The translations under genes and the position numbers were made by a program. Below, in pieces: positions 43,228-51,985 of a stretch of 64,000 nucleotides of DNA. Source of the DNA: Bacillota bacterium (GTDB taxonomy: Bacteria > Bacillota > Clostridia > Peptostreptococcales > Anaerovoracaceae); contig JAETTD010000007.1 in assembly GCA_021769295.1 (NCBI GenBank), positions 1 to 64,000 of the forward strand. The letters are read 5' to 3'. The notes under the pieces were generated by a model, which saw nothing but the letters and a program-made list of their open reading frames with translations, searched no databases and had not been told where the DNA came from. How positions within the stretch are numbered: position 1 is the first letter of the stretch; each line of letters begins with the position of its first letter.

Positions 43228-43269
43228 AAATTTGGCCTACAGTTTCACCGTTTTCTGTAGGCCAAATTT
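43228..43269. repeat. Perfect 15-bp inverted repeat
   Basis: AAATTTGGCCTACAG-TTTCACCGTTTT-CTGTAGGCCAAATTT. Confidence 0.9.
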
Positions 43270-43339
43270 AAAATACATGTTCAAAAAGCCAACATCAGAA
43301 AGCCGCCTCCTCGCCGCCATGCTTACCGGCAAAATCCGT

Positions 43340-43440
43340 CATACATTGTATGAGGGTTTCCGTAAAAAATGCTGCCTCAGGCATACAATTTGAGAAAAAA
43401 CGTATACAAAGTATGACAAAATCGGAAATAAGTGTACCTC
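43340..43440 (+). repeat. Second copy of the GTATAC-arm repeat family, two divergent units
   Basis: CATACATTGTATG 43340-43352 and ACGTATACAAAGTATGACAAAATCGGAAATAAGTGTACCTC 43400-43440, aligning to 29240-29280. Confidence 0.75.
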
Positions 43441-43485
43441 AAACATAGATAAGTATTCCGCTCGCAGGGGGCTCTGCATTTTTTT

Positions 43486-43514
43486 GTCATAAAACCTTGT
43501 CCTACTCATAGAAT
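43486..43514 (+). promoter_or_regulatory. Putative sigma-E-type promoter of the spoIIIA operon
   Basis: GTCATAAA-N13-CATAGAAT resembles the B. subtilis sigma-E pattern; directly upstream of spoIIIAA. Confidence 0.6.
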
Positions 43515-43544
43515 GTAATAATCTAAAGAAAAGGGGACACGCAT

Positions 43545-44420
43545 ATGAATGCTTTCGGAGAAATTTTAAACAGACTGCCGCCGGGCATAAGCTATGAATT
43601 ATCAATGCTTCCGGACACGGTTGTTTCAGAACTTGAAGAAATACGCCTCAGGTGCGGGCAGAGCATTAAGATTCAATACGGAAACAGAGAGAAGAATCTT
43701 ACGAGAATTACAACAAAAGAAGAACTTCAGAAAACACTCAACAATCTCATAAAGTTTTCTTACTATGCATATGAAGATGACTTGGCCAAAGGTTTCGTGA
43801 CTATCAGCGGCGGACACAGGGTGGGAATCTGCGGCAAAGCCGTAATAAAGAACAACCAGCCGGCTTTGATAAAAGAAATCAGCTCTATGAATATAAGATT
43901 TGCAAAAGAAATAAAAGGCTGCGCCAATTCACTGATTCCCATACTGATTAAAGATAAAAATCCCGTAAACACCTTAATCGTTTCGCCTCCCGGATGCGGC
44001 AAGACCACATTGCTCAGAGATATGGCCCGGGTTTTGAGCCGCAGGCAGATAAAAGTCGCCATATGCGATGAACGTTCTGAAATCGCCGGAATGTACGATT
44101 CATGTCCGAGTTTTGATTTGGGCACAAGAACCGACGTCCTTGACGGATGCGACAAGATTTACGGAATTCCCATGCTCATAAGAGCCATGTCGCCTCAGGT
44201 GATTATAACAGACGAGATAGGAAAAACAGGAGACGCAAAGGCCATACAGCAATGTCAAAATGCAGGCGTAAAGCTCATAACCTCCATACACGGTTCGTGC
44301 GAACAAGACATCTTGGAATCGGATATAGGGCCACTGGTTGAAAAGAATGTTTTTCAAAATATAATATATCTTTCTTCTGACAAAGGCCCCGGGACTATAA
44401 AGGAGATAAAAAGTGTTTAA
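43545..44420 (+). CDS. spoIIIAA: Stage III sporulation protein AA (ATPase)
   Basis: VSPPGCGKTTLLRDMAR, DERSEIAG, TDEIG. Confidence 0.95.
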   Translation: MNAFGEILNRLPPGISYELSMLPDTVVSELEEIRLRCGQSIKIQYGNREKNLTRITTKEELQKTLNNLIKFSYYAYEDDLAKGFVTISGGHRVGICGKAVIKNNQPALIKEISSMNIRFAKEIKGCANSLIPILIKDKNPVNTLIVSPPGCGKTTLLRDMARVLSRRQIKVAICDERSEIAGMYDSCPSFDLGTRTDVLDGCDKIYGIPMLIRAMSPQVIITDEIGKTGDAKAIQQCQNAGVKLITSIHGSCEQDILESDIGPLVEKNVFQNIIYLSSDKGPGTIKEIKSV

Positions 44421-44928
44421 AGCAGCAGGGCTTCTCGGAATCGTTATAGCTTCGGGGATGATAGGAATCATGAAGTCCAAAGATTTGAAGAGAAGAATAA
44501 ACCTTTTAGAAGACTTTCTTCAGATGATTATTGAGATAAAAGGTCAGATAAACTACTTCAGAGAGCCTCTGCCCGATATCTTCTGCAAATTGAAGAAAAC
44601 AGGCGATTCAAAGGCCTTTTCACTTTTGGAGGAACTACGAACCGAATTGCTTGAAAACAACGGTGAAATCGTAGAAATTTGGCCTCAGAAGGCAGAATAC
44701 TTGTACGAGAAGGAGCCTGTTACACCGGATGACATGGAAATATTTAAATATCCCGGCGAATTTATAGGTCAAACCGATTTCGAAAATCACATATACCATT
44801 TTTCATATTTGGAAGAAAGGCTGAAAAAACAGATAAAAGAAGCTCAAAGCGAATTTATGAAAAAAGGCCCCATGTACAGTAAAATAGGATTTTTTCTGGG
44901 AGCCATAGGGGCGATATTACTTATTTGA
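44413..44928 (+). CDS. spoIIIAB: Stage III sporulation protein AB
   Basis: Position and KGPMYSKIGFFLGAIGAILLI C-terminus. Confidence 0.92.
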   Translation: MFKAAGLLGIVIASGMIGIMKSKDLKRRINLLEDFLQMIIEIKGQINYFREPLPDIFCKLKKTGDSKAFSLLEELRTELLENNGEIVEIWPQKAEYLYEKEPVTPDDMEIFKYPGEFIGQTDFENHIYHFSYLEERLKKQIKEAQSEFMKKGPMYSKIGFFLGAIGAILLI

Positions 44929-44942
44929 GAGGTAGCATACAT

Positions 44943-45143
44943 ATGTCCTTTGACGTAAATATTTTATTCAAAATTGCGGCGATAGGCATCGCCATAGCTT
45001 TGCTTAATCAGATTTTAACAAAAGCGGGACGTGACGAAGAAGCCATGATGACGACCCTGGCAGGTGTGATAATCGTGCTTGCGATTATTATCAAGATGAT
45101 AAGCGAGTTCTTTGATACGGTAAAAGTATTTTTGGAATTTTAA
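44943..45143 (+). CDS. spoIIIAC: Stage III sporulation protein AC (start revised from 44925)
   Basis: LFKIAAIGIAIALLNQILTKAGRDEEA. Confidence 0.94.
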   Translation: MSFDVNILFKIAAIGIAIALLNQILTKAGRDEEAMMTTLAGVIIVLAIIIKMISEFFDTVKVFLEF

Positions 45144-45145
45144 CT

Positions 45146-45532
45146 ATGATGATACTGCTGAAGATTTGCGCTGTAGGCATAGCAGCGCTGGTGATAATTT
45201 CGCTGATAAAAGTATACAAGCCCGAATTTACGGTGGAAGCGATATTGTGCGTCAGCATAATACTTCTTTATTTTCTAGTAGACAGCCTGAAAAACGGGTT
45301 CGGCTTTTTATCTGATATTTACGGGCAGTTGTCTTACGGAAAAGAATACTTTCCCATAATATTGAAAGTCCTCGGAATAGCATATATAACTGAATTTACG
45401 GTTGCGCTGTGTCAGGACGCAGGAGAAAAATCCATAGCGAGCAAGATAGAACTTGCGGGAAAAATAGCCATTTTCTTTGCATCCATACCCGTTTTTACTT
45501 CTCTTCTTGACTTGCTCGACAGTTTAATATAA
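45146..45532 (+). CDS. spoIIIAD: Stage III sporulation protein AD
   Basis: Position, size, GIAYITEFTVALCQDAGEKSIASKIELAGK. Confidence 0.94.
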   Translation: MMILLKICAVGIAALVIISLIKVYKPEFTVEAILCVSIILLYFLVDSLKNGFGFLSDIYGQLSYGKEYFPIILKVLGIAYITEFTVALCQDAGEKSIASKIELAGKIAIFFASIPVFTSLLDLLDSLI

Positions 45533-46617
45533 TGGAATATCAACAAATATTGGAAGAACAATTTAATAATGTGATAGACGAGCAAAGCACGGATATGCTT
45601 ACCCAGCAGGCAGAAAGCATTACATCCGGCATAGCTTCGCAGTTTTCAATGGAAAACATATTCAACGCCATGATAGAGGGCAGAAGCATATTTGACAGCC
45701 CGGCCGTCATAGAAAGCCTGAAAGACCTGTTTTTCCTGGAAATAAAGAGCGCTTTGATTCTGAGCGTAGAAATTTTAAGCATCTGCATAATAATAGGCGT
45801 GCTTAAAGGACTGTCAGATTCTTTTAACAGCAAGTCGGTATCGGATATAAGTATGCTCGTATGCAGCATGGTTATAATAGGAATTTCCATAAGCAACTTT
45901 ACAGGTACATATTCGCTCGCTGCGGACTCGGTGGATACCATGGTAAACACCATGGAAATACTGATGCCCGTACTTATAGGAATATTGATATCCACAGGAG
46001 CGGTGGCATCGGGCACTATTTTGAGTCCCATGATAATAGGGGCGGTTACAGGTATATCCTTTATAGTAAAAACATTTGTCCTGCCGGCGCTATTTACGGC
46101 AACTGTTTTGGGGCTCATAAATTGTTTAACAAAAAAAGATTATGTAAACAAGCTTGCAAAACTGATAAGAAACGCTTCGGTGGCCGTAACAGGGCTTCTG
46201 TTGGTAATCCTTACGGGAGTAATAAATATTCAGGGGCTCTTATCCGATACATCCGACGGACTGCTTATAAATACCGCCAAATACTCTCTAAGCACGTTTA
46301 TTCCCATAGTGGGAGGATTTACTGCCGATACGGTGGAATTGTTTTTAAGATGCATGTCGTCCATAAAAAGCGTGGTGGGCATATTCGGAATCGTATTGCT
46401 GGTGGTTCTTATGCTGGTGCCTCTTATAAAGATCCTTATAATAGCCGTAATATACAAAATCACGGCAGCTCTGGCCGAGCCCATTACCGATTCAAAGATA
46501 TCGGACGGGTTAAATGACATGGGCAGCTGCCTTATATCAATAGGCGCAATCATGTTTTTTACTTCGCTGCTCTTTATCATGTTTATCACTACCATAATAA
46601 AAATAGGAGGCGGTTAA
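45532..46617 (+). CDS. spoIIIAE: Stage III sporulation protein AE
   Basis: Multi-TM protein in spoIIIA order. Confidence 0.93.
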   Translation: MEYQQILEEQFNNVIDEQSTDMLTQQAESITSGIASQFSMENIFNAMIEGRSIFDSPAVIESLKDLFFLEIKSALILSVEILSICIIIGVLKGLSDSFNSKSVSDISMLVCSMVIIGISISNFTGTYSLAADSVDTMVNTMEILMPVLIGILISTGAVASGTILSPMIIGAVTGISFIVKTFVLPALFTATVLGLINCLTKKDYVNKLAKLIRNASVAVTGLLLVILTGVINIQGLLSDTSDGLLINTAKYSLSTFIPIVGGFTADTVELFLRCMSSIKSVVGIFGIVLLVVLMLVPLIKILIIAVIYKITAALAEPITDSKISDGLNDMGSCLISIGAIMFFTSLLFIMFITTIIKIGGG

Positions 46618-46790
46618 TGGAGCAGGTTTATATTTGGATAAAAGATATTTTTCTTGTCATCATATCGTTGTCTTTTTTTCAGATACTTATTCCGGACTCA
46701 AAGATGGAAAAATATCTCAAGTTTATTTTTTCCATTATTATTCTTGCCATAATATCAAGTCCTGTCATTTATTTATTAAAAGGGGAGTAA
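46617..46790 (+). CDS. spoIIIAF: Short stage III sporulation protein AF (57 aa, TM domain only)
   Basis: MEQVYIWIKDIFLVIISLSFFQILIPDSKMEKYLKFIFSIIILAIISSPVIYLLKGE*; TAATG overlap with spoIIIAE; absent from ORF track. Confidence 0.85.
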   Translation: MEQVYIWIKDIFLVIISLSFFQILIPDSKMEKYLKFIFSIIILAIISSPVIYLLKGE

Positions 46791-46825
46791 TAATTAAATA
46801 AGACATTCATATAAATAGGAGTGAG

Positions 46826-47191
46826 ATGATGTTTGAAAAGATTACCGGAAAGGAAAACTTCATTAAAATCATAACGGTGCTGTTGATAGCTTCCGTGGGG
46901 ATTTTGGCTCTCAGCATTCTTACGGAAGGCTCGGATAGCCGCAAGCAGATAATAGACGGCGACGGAGGTTCCGAAGAGCAGCTTTGCAGCGTACTGTCCG
47001 GCATTAAGGGAGTTGGTGAGGTTGAAGTCATGGTGCAGTACAACGAAGATTATACCGTGGCCGGCGTCATAGTAACTGCGGAAGGCGGTTCAGACCCCGT
47101 AATTGCAAATGATTTGACAAGAGGGGTAGCTACTCTGTATAACATTCCGGTTTCAAGCGTAATAGTTTTTGAAAAAGAACAGGGGGAATGA
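46826..47191 (+). CDS. spoIIIAG: Stage III sporulation protein AG (short, 121 aa)
   Basis: Operon position; N-terminal TM + IKGVGEVEVMVQY. Confidence 0.88.
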   Translation: MMFEKITGKENFIKIITVLLIASVGILALSILTEGSDSRKQIIDGDGGSEEQLCSVLSGIKGVGEVEVMVQYNEDYTVAGVIVTAEGGSDPVIANDLTRGVATLYNIPVSSVIVFEKEQGE

Positions 47192-47730
47192 CTTTGAAAA
47201 AGAAGTTTAGTTATAAGGACATTTTGTATAAGAGCAAAAGAATGGCTGTTCTGGGCCTGGTAGTTGTATTCGGAACGGGTATAATAGTGTCATCCAATTT
47301 AGATAAAAAGGATGAAGTTCCTGTCCATGACGGCGAAGTTTTGGTAGACAGTCTCGCCGTATCCGAGGAAGACACTCAGGCGGCCAAAGGTGATTTTGAT
47401 TCCATGCGTGCTCAGCTCGAACTTGAGAGGAACAAGCTCATAGCCACTCTCGATTCGACCATAAACAACAGCAGCAATGAAGGAGAAAAAAGCAATGCCT
47501 CCGAAGAGAAAAAGAGAATAATGGATTATATGGAAAAAGAGCTGGCAATTGAGAGCCTGATAGAGTCCAAAGGTCTTCCGGATTCATTTGTACTTATCAC
47601 CGAGAGCAGTATAAGCGTAACCGTGGATTTACAGGAACTTGATACAAATACGGTTACAAAGATCTGTGACATAGTTATGCGTGAGACGGGAAAATCCGCA
47701 GACAAGATAATAATTCAAAGTAAATATTGA
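47188..47730 (+). CDS. spoIIIAH: Stage III sporulation protein AH
   Basis: Operon position; ESLIESKGLPDSFVLITESSISVTVD. Confidence 0.92.
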   Translation: MTLKKKFSYKDILYKSKRMAVLGLVVVFGTGIIVSSNLDKKDEVPVHDGEVLVDSLAVSEEDTQAAKGDFDSMRAQLELERNKLIATLDSTINNSSNEGEKSNASEEKKRIMDYMEKELAIESLIESKGLPDSFVLITESSISVTVDLQELDTNTVTKICDIVMRETGKSADKIIIQSKY

Positions 47731-47744
47731 TATATCCGTCATAA

Positions 47745-47787
47745 AAGCGCTTACCGAGGGAATAACAACGGTAGGCGCTTCTTTTAT
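47745..47787 (+). terminator. Rho-independent terminator of spoIIIA operon
   Basis: AAGCGCTTACCG...CGGTAGGCGCTTCTTTT. Confidence 0.8.
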
Positions 47788-47810
47788 TGTCTTGAAAATT
47801 TAGCAATTTC

Positions 47811-47839
47811 TTGACACTGAATGTATATTTATGTATAAT
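47811..47839 (+). promoter_or_regulatory. Consensus sigma-A promoter of Mrp operon
   Basis: TTGACA-N17-TATAAT (TG-extended); overlaps the track ORF start of mnhE. Confidence 0.85.
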
Positions 47840-47884
47840 TACCCTACAAAATTTTTACTTTTTACCGATAGGAGGGCGGGTATA

Positions 47885-48469
47885 ATGCGAATACGACAGA
47901 AGCAGAAGCTTTCTCATCTGTTTGGGCTTGCTATTGGGCTCTTTGCCCTATGGATATTGCTTTCGGGAAAATTTGAAATAAAATTTCTGCTCATAGGTTT
48001 ATGTTCTTCTTTGGTTATTTCTTATATTTGTCTGCCGTTCCTTATGATTGAAAATCCCGATAGCGGAAAAAAATTCTTTGTATTCGGCATAAATTATCTT
48101 AAACTTTTTTCCTACTGTCTTTGGCTTCTCGGAGAAATTTTCAAATCAAGTCTTGATGTTATACGTGAAATATTAAAGATACAAATGGACTATGAACCCA
48201 GCATAGTATATTTTTCCATGCCTTATGAAAACCCCATGGCGAGCGTAACTCTTGCCAATTCGATTATATTGACTCCCGGAACCATAACAATAGACGTCAT
48301 GGAGGGAGGAATATTTGAAATTCACGCTTTGAGCAAATCTGCCGCAGAAGACATGCTTAGCGGCGACATGCCGAAAAGGGTGGCATCTCTGTTCGGCGAA
48401 ACATGCGAGTTCAAACCGCTGCCCGAACTGACCGTGACAGGCTCCGAAAAAGGAGGGAAATTTATATAA
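47885..48469 (+). CDS. mnhE: Mrp antiporter subunit E (start revised from 47831)
   Basis: MrpE-like; VTLANSIILTPGTITIDV. Confidence 0.92.
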   Translation: MRIRQKQKLSHLFGLAIGLFALWILLSGKFEIKFLLIGLCSSLVISYICLPFLMIENPDSGKKFFVFGINYLKLFSYCLWLLGEIFKSSLDVIREILKIQMDYEPSIVYFSMPYENPMASVTLANSIILTPGTITIDVMEGGIFEIHALSKSAAEDMLSGDMPKRVASLFGETCEFKPLPELTVTGSEKGGKFI

Positions 48470-48745
48470 ATGAAAACGTTTTTTATCTGTTATCTCATCG
48501 GCATAATATTTTTGACTTTGCTTATGCTTATACCTCTCTTCAGGGAAAAAAGCGTCTATAACCGCTTCACAGGCATATTGGTTATGTGCACCAATGTGAT
48601 TCTGATTCTTGTGCTCATCGGATTTATAGACGGGCGCAGAGATATGTATGTGGATATTGCCATATCATATGCCGTACTTGGATTTATAAGTTCCGTCATA
48701 GTTGCCAAGTTCCTCGGAAGCAAAGGAGGAAACAATGGAAATTAG
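48470..48745 (+). CDS. mnhF: Mrp antiporter subunit F
   Basis: Small 3-TM protein in E-F-G order. Confidence 0.9.
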   Translation: MKTFFICYLIGIIFLTLLMLIPLFREKSVYNRFTGILVMCTNVILILVLIGFIDGRRDMYVDIAISYAVLGFISSVIVAKFLGSKGGNNGN

Positions 48746-49061
48746 AAATATACTTACGGTTATTTTTATGACGGCAGGCTTTATAAGCTTTGCAGCTTCA
48801 GCCATAGGCGTGTTCAGAATGAAAGATTTTTACTGCCGCCTTCATGCCGCAGGCGTATGTGAATCGGCAGGTCTGGTGCTTTGCAGCATAGGACTTCTTA
48901 TATATGAAGGCTTTAATATAACGGGCATAAAGATTTTCATGGTATTTCTGGCCGTATTTATCGCAAGCCCTATAGGGACTCATATTATCGCCAGAGTAGC
49001 ATACAAGAGACATCTGCAGGTCTCTGCCGAAAAAGAACTAAGGAAAGAGGAGAGAAAATAA
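48735..49061 (+). CDS. mnhG: Mrp antiporter subunit G (start revised from 48702)
   Basis: GVFRMKDFYCRLHAAGVCESAGL. Confidence 0.93.
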   Translation: MEIRNILTVIFMTAGFISFAASAIGVFRMKDFYCRLHAAGVCESAGLVLCSIGLLIYEGFNITGIKIFMVFLAVFIASPIGTHIIARVAYKRHLQVSAEKELRKEERK

Positions 49062-49062
49062 C

Positions 49063-49320
49063 ATGCCTATACTTTTACTGGAAGGGCTCTTGCTGATAGC
49101 TATGATAGCCATAGCTGCGGCAATAATACTTGGAAAAAAGCTGCTGGCCGCAACTGTCATATACTGCGGCTTCAGCCTTATCGCAATGCTGCTCTACACC
49201 GTTGTTGGAGCTGCGGACGTGGCATTTACGGAGGCCGTAATCGGAACCATATCCACGGTATATTTCATCATAGCCATAAAATCCATAAAGGGAAAGAGGG
49301 CAGATGATGAAAGAAAATAA
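49063..49320 (+). CDS. MbhD-like subunit (MrpA C-terminal domain homologue)
   Basis: AATVIYCGFSLIAMLLYTVVGAADVAFTEAVIG. Confidence 0.85.
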   Translation: MPILLLEGLLLIAMIAIAAAIILGKKLLAATVIYCGFSLIAMLLYTVVGAADVAFTEAVIGTISTVYFIIAIKSIKGKRADDERK

Positions 49321-50098
49321 AAGCAGAAAAAAATTAGCGGCAGGATTGATTATCGTAATAATAGCGGTGGGAACAGCCGCAGTGAAAATAGGCGCATTTT
49401 TGCCTACCATAGGTGATGCGGACACGCCTGCCAACAGCTATGTGGCCAATTATTATATAACCAATGCCGTAAAGGAAACTCATTCTTACAATATCGTTAC
49501 TGCGGTGCTTGCGGATTACAGAGGCTTTGATACTCTGTTCGAAACATGTGTGCTGTTTCTGTCAGCGCTGGTAACCATGATGGTTCTCTTTGGCAAAGAA
49601 AAAGTACCGAAAATGCCGGTAAAAAACCTTGCCGAAGATAAATACAGCGCGGCTTTCGGCGGCGACATAATGGATGCATCTTTTCGCATAGTAGTTCCAA
49701 TCATACTTATTTACGGAATATACGTGCTGTTCCACGGCGAAATCAGTTTGGGCGGCGGATTCCAAGCAGGAGCCCTGATTGCCTGCGCATACCTCTTGGA
49801 CAGAATCATACCGAGCATAAGAATGGGACGGGGAAAGATAAAGGAGGAAACTGCGCTGATTATTGCAAGTATGGGAGCTTTCTTCTACGTTATTACCGGA
49901 ATTCTGCCCATGTTCAATGGAGGGAACTTTCTCGAATTTGCAAAGCTGCCTTTCGGCAGCAGCCTTGCGGCGGAAAGTATTGTAAAACTACACACGGCAG
50001 GCATCCTCATGATAGAAGTGGGAGTTACCGTTTGCGTTATGGGCGTTATTATAGCCATTCTTGAAGTAGTGCTTGAAAGGACGGATTTTGATGAGTGA
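49304..50098 (+). CDS. mnhB: MbhE-MrpB fusion-type subunit
   Basis: N-terminal VVTAVLADYRGFDTLFETCVLF (MbhE/MrpA-C) then VPIILIYGIYVLFHGEISLGGGFQAGAL (MrpB). Confidence 0.88.
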   Translation: MMKENKSRKKLAAGLIIVIIAVGTAAVKIGAFLPTIGDADTPANSYVANYYITNAVKETHSYNIVTAVLADYRGFDTLFETCVLFLSALVTMMVLFGKEKVPKMPVKNLAEDKYSAAFGGDIMDASFRIVVPIILIYGIYVLFHGEISLGGGFQAGALIACAYLLDRIIPSIRMGRGKIKEETALIIASMGAFFYVITGILPMFNGGNFLEFAKLPFGSSLAAESIVKLHTAGILMIEVGVTVCVMGVIIAILEVVLERTDFDE

Positions 50099-50483
50099 AC
50101 TAATTGAAAAACTTGAATTTTTCCTTGCAGACAGAGGAATATACATGCTGACCCTCATATTGTTTGCCGTTGCCGTCTATGGAATGATTGCATGCGGCAA
50201 CTACATGAAGAAGCTTATGTGCATGAACATGATGCAGGTTTCCATAATATTCTTTTTCCTTACCTTTGGGCAAAAGAACGGTGGAACTCTGCCTGTTGCC
50301 ATAGATGAAGTCCTGTCAGCCGAAGCATATATAAATCCGCTGCCTCATGCGCTGATGCTTACAGCCATAGTGGTCAGCCTCGGAACAACGGGGGTGGGTC
50401 TTGCGTTGCTTATGAGAATAAAAGACATATATGGAACCATTGAGGAAGACCGGATTACCGGGGACGGAGGTAAAAAACAATGA
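50091..50483 (+). CDS. mnhC: Mrp antiporter subunit C (start revised from 50073)
   Basis: NuoK-like; ALMLTAIVVSLGTTGVGLALLMRI. Confidence 0.92.
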   Translation: MSELIEKLEFFLADRGIYMLTLILFAVAVYGMIACGNYMKKLMCMNMMQVSIIFFFLTFGQKNGGTLPVAIDEVLSAEAYINPLPHALMLTAIVVSLGTTGVGLALLMRIKDIYGTIEEDRITGDGGKKQ

Positions 50484-51985
50484 ATCAGATAGCAGACCAC
50501 CTGCCTGTACTCGTAATTCTATTGCCTCTTTGCGGAACGCTTCTGTGTCCCATAATAAGTCACTTCAATATAAACGCCGGAAAGAGGACAGTAATAACCG
50601 CGCTGTTTCTTTCGATAGTATGCGCCGTTTTACAGCTGATACAAGTTATAACTACAGGAGAAGCTATTCATTACTGGCTTGGCGGCTGGGCTCCTCCTAT
50701 AGGTATTGAGTTTGTAATAGACGGGCTTAACGGAGTTGTCATACTGCTTGTGGCAATCATATCCTTTACGACTGCACTTTACAGCAGCCCCTTTGAAAAG
50801 CTCGAAAGAATCGACAGGATTCATTCTGCCGGGTATTACTCAATGTTGGCTTTTTTATCGGTGGGACTTTTGGGACTGTCTTCAACGGGAGATGCGTTTA
50901 ACTTATATGTATTTATGGAAATAACGGCCATATCGGGATACGGCCTTATCGCTGTAGGAGAAGACAAGGGGCCTATAGCGTCTTTCCGGTACCTGATGAC
51001 GGGAACAATAGGAGCCTGCATGTATCTGCTTGGAATAGGCTTTCTCTATGCAGCTACAGGAACTCTGAACATGGCTGATTTGGCAGACAGGCTCACCGGC
51101 CTTATGGACAGCCCTTTAATCGTAATGTCAGCTGCATGCTTAATTGTAGGCTTCGGTATAAAGATGGCCTTGTTCCCGCTCCACGGCTGGCAGCCGGCAG
51201 CTCATTCCTATGCACATCCTGCGGCAGATCCGATGATAGCGGGTATCATGATTAAAATTCCCGCATATGCCATGCTGAGGTTTTTCTTTTGCATATTTGA
51301 CGAGCAGAGCCATGTTATGCAGCTGTTCTTTAATGCCATAGGCGTAATGGCAGTGATTGGCATACTGTTCGGTTCTCTCAAAGCGCTGCGCTATGACACT
51401 TATAATAAGATTCTTGCTTATTCCAGCATAGGACAGGTGGGATATATAGCCATGGGATTTGCCATAGGCAATTTTTACGGAATCATAGGGGCAATTTTGC
51501 ATATTGTAAGCCATGCGTTTATGAAAGCCGGACTGTTCTACACTTCAGGCGCATTAAAGTATAAATACGGAATACACGATATAAACGAGCTGGGACAGGT
51601 TTACAGAAAAATGCCTGTAACATCCCTTACCATGGTTATATGTGCTCTTTCAATGATAGGGCTTCCTCCTTTTGCAGGGTTCTTCAGCAAATGGTATCTG
51701 GCTTTGGGAGCTATTGAAAAGGGGAATTACTTCTATGTGGCGGTTTTAATATTGAGCAGCCTTCTCGGAGCTATTTACTTTTTCAGAATTATGGAAAAAC
51801 TCTTTATGGGAGAAAAGACAGCAAGGGAAAAAGAACTCCCTGAAAAAAGCCGCTTTGAGCTTCCGTGGCAGATGCTTTTGCCGCTTTTAACCGTAGTTGC
51901 GGCTGTTATATTGCTTGGACTTTTCAATGCATACATTGTGAACGGAGTTCTTAAGACGACCATATGGGAGGTGGTTTTGACATGA
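50480..51985 (+). CDS. mnhD: Proton-translocating NuoM/N/L-like subunit 1 (MrpD-like)
   Basis: GFGIKMALFPLHGWQPAAHSYAHPAADPMIAGIMIK. Confidence 0.9.
   Translation: MNQIADHLPVLVILLPLCGTLLCPIISHFNINAGKRTVITALFLSIVCAVLQLIQVITTGEAIHYWLGGWAPPIGIEFVIDGLNGVVILLVAIISFTTALYSSPFEKLERIDRIHSAGYYSMLAFLSVGLLGLSSTGDAFNLYVFMEITAISGYGLIAVGEDKGPIASFRYLMTGTIGACMYLLGIGFLYAATGTLNMADLADRLTGLMDSPLIVMSAACLIVGFGIKMALFPLHGWQPAAHSYAHPAADPMIAGIMIKIPAYAMLRFFFCIFDEQSHVMQLFFNAIGVMAVIGILFGSLKALRYDTYNKILAYSSIGQVGYIAMGFAIGNFYGIIGAILHIVSHAFMKAGLFYTSGALKYKYGIHDINELGQVYRKMPVTSLTMVICALSMIGLPPFAGFFSKWYLALGAIEKGNYFYVAVLILSSLLGAIYFFRIMEKLFMGEKTAREKELPEKSRFELPWQMLLPLLTVVAAVILLGLFNAYIVNGVLKTTIWEVVLT

Noticed and set aside
45861-46517. 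218-aa + strand ORF overlapping spoIIIAE
   Set aside because: Alternate frame of a clear spoIIIAE gene; composition (HKR/G/Y rich) typical of a shadow ORF.
46617-46826. Frameshifted spoIIIAF pseudogene
   Set aside because: Only about 35 bp separates its stop from spoIIIAG, so no remnant of the missing domain is present; a genuinely short gene is more likely.
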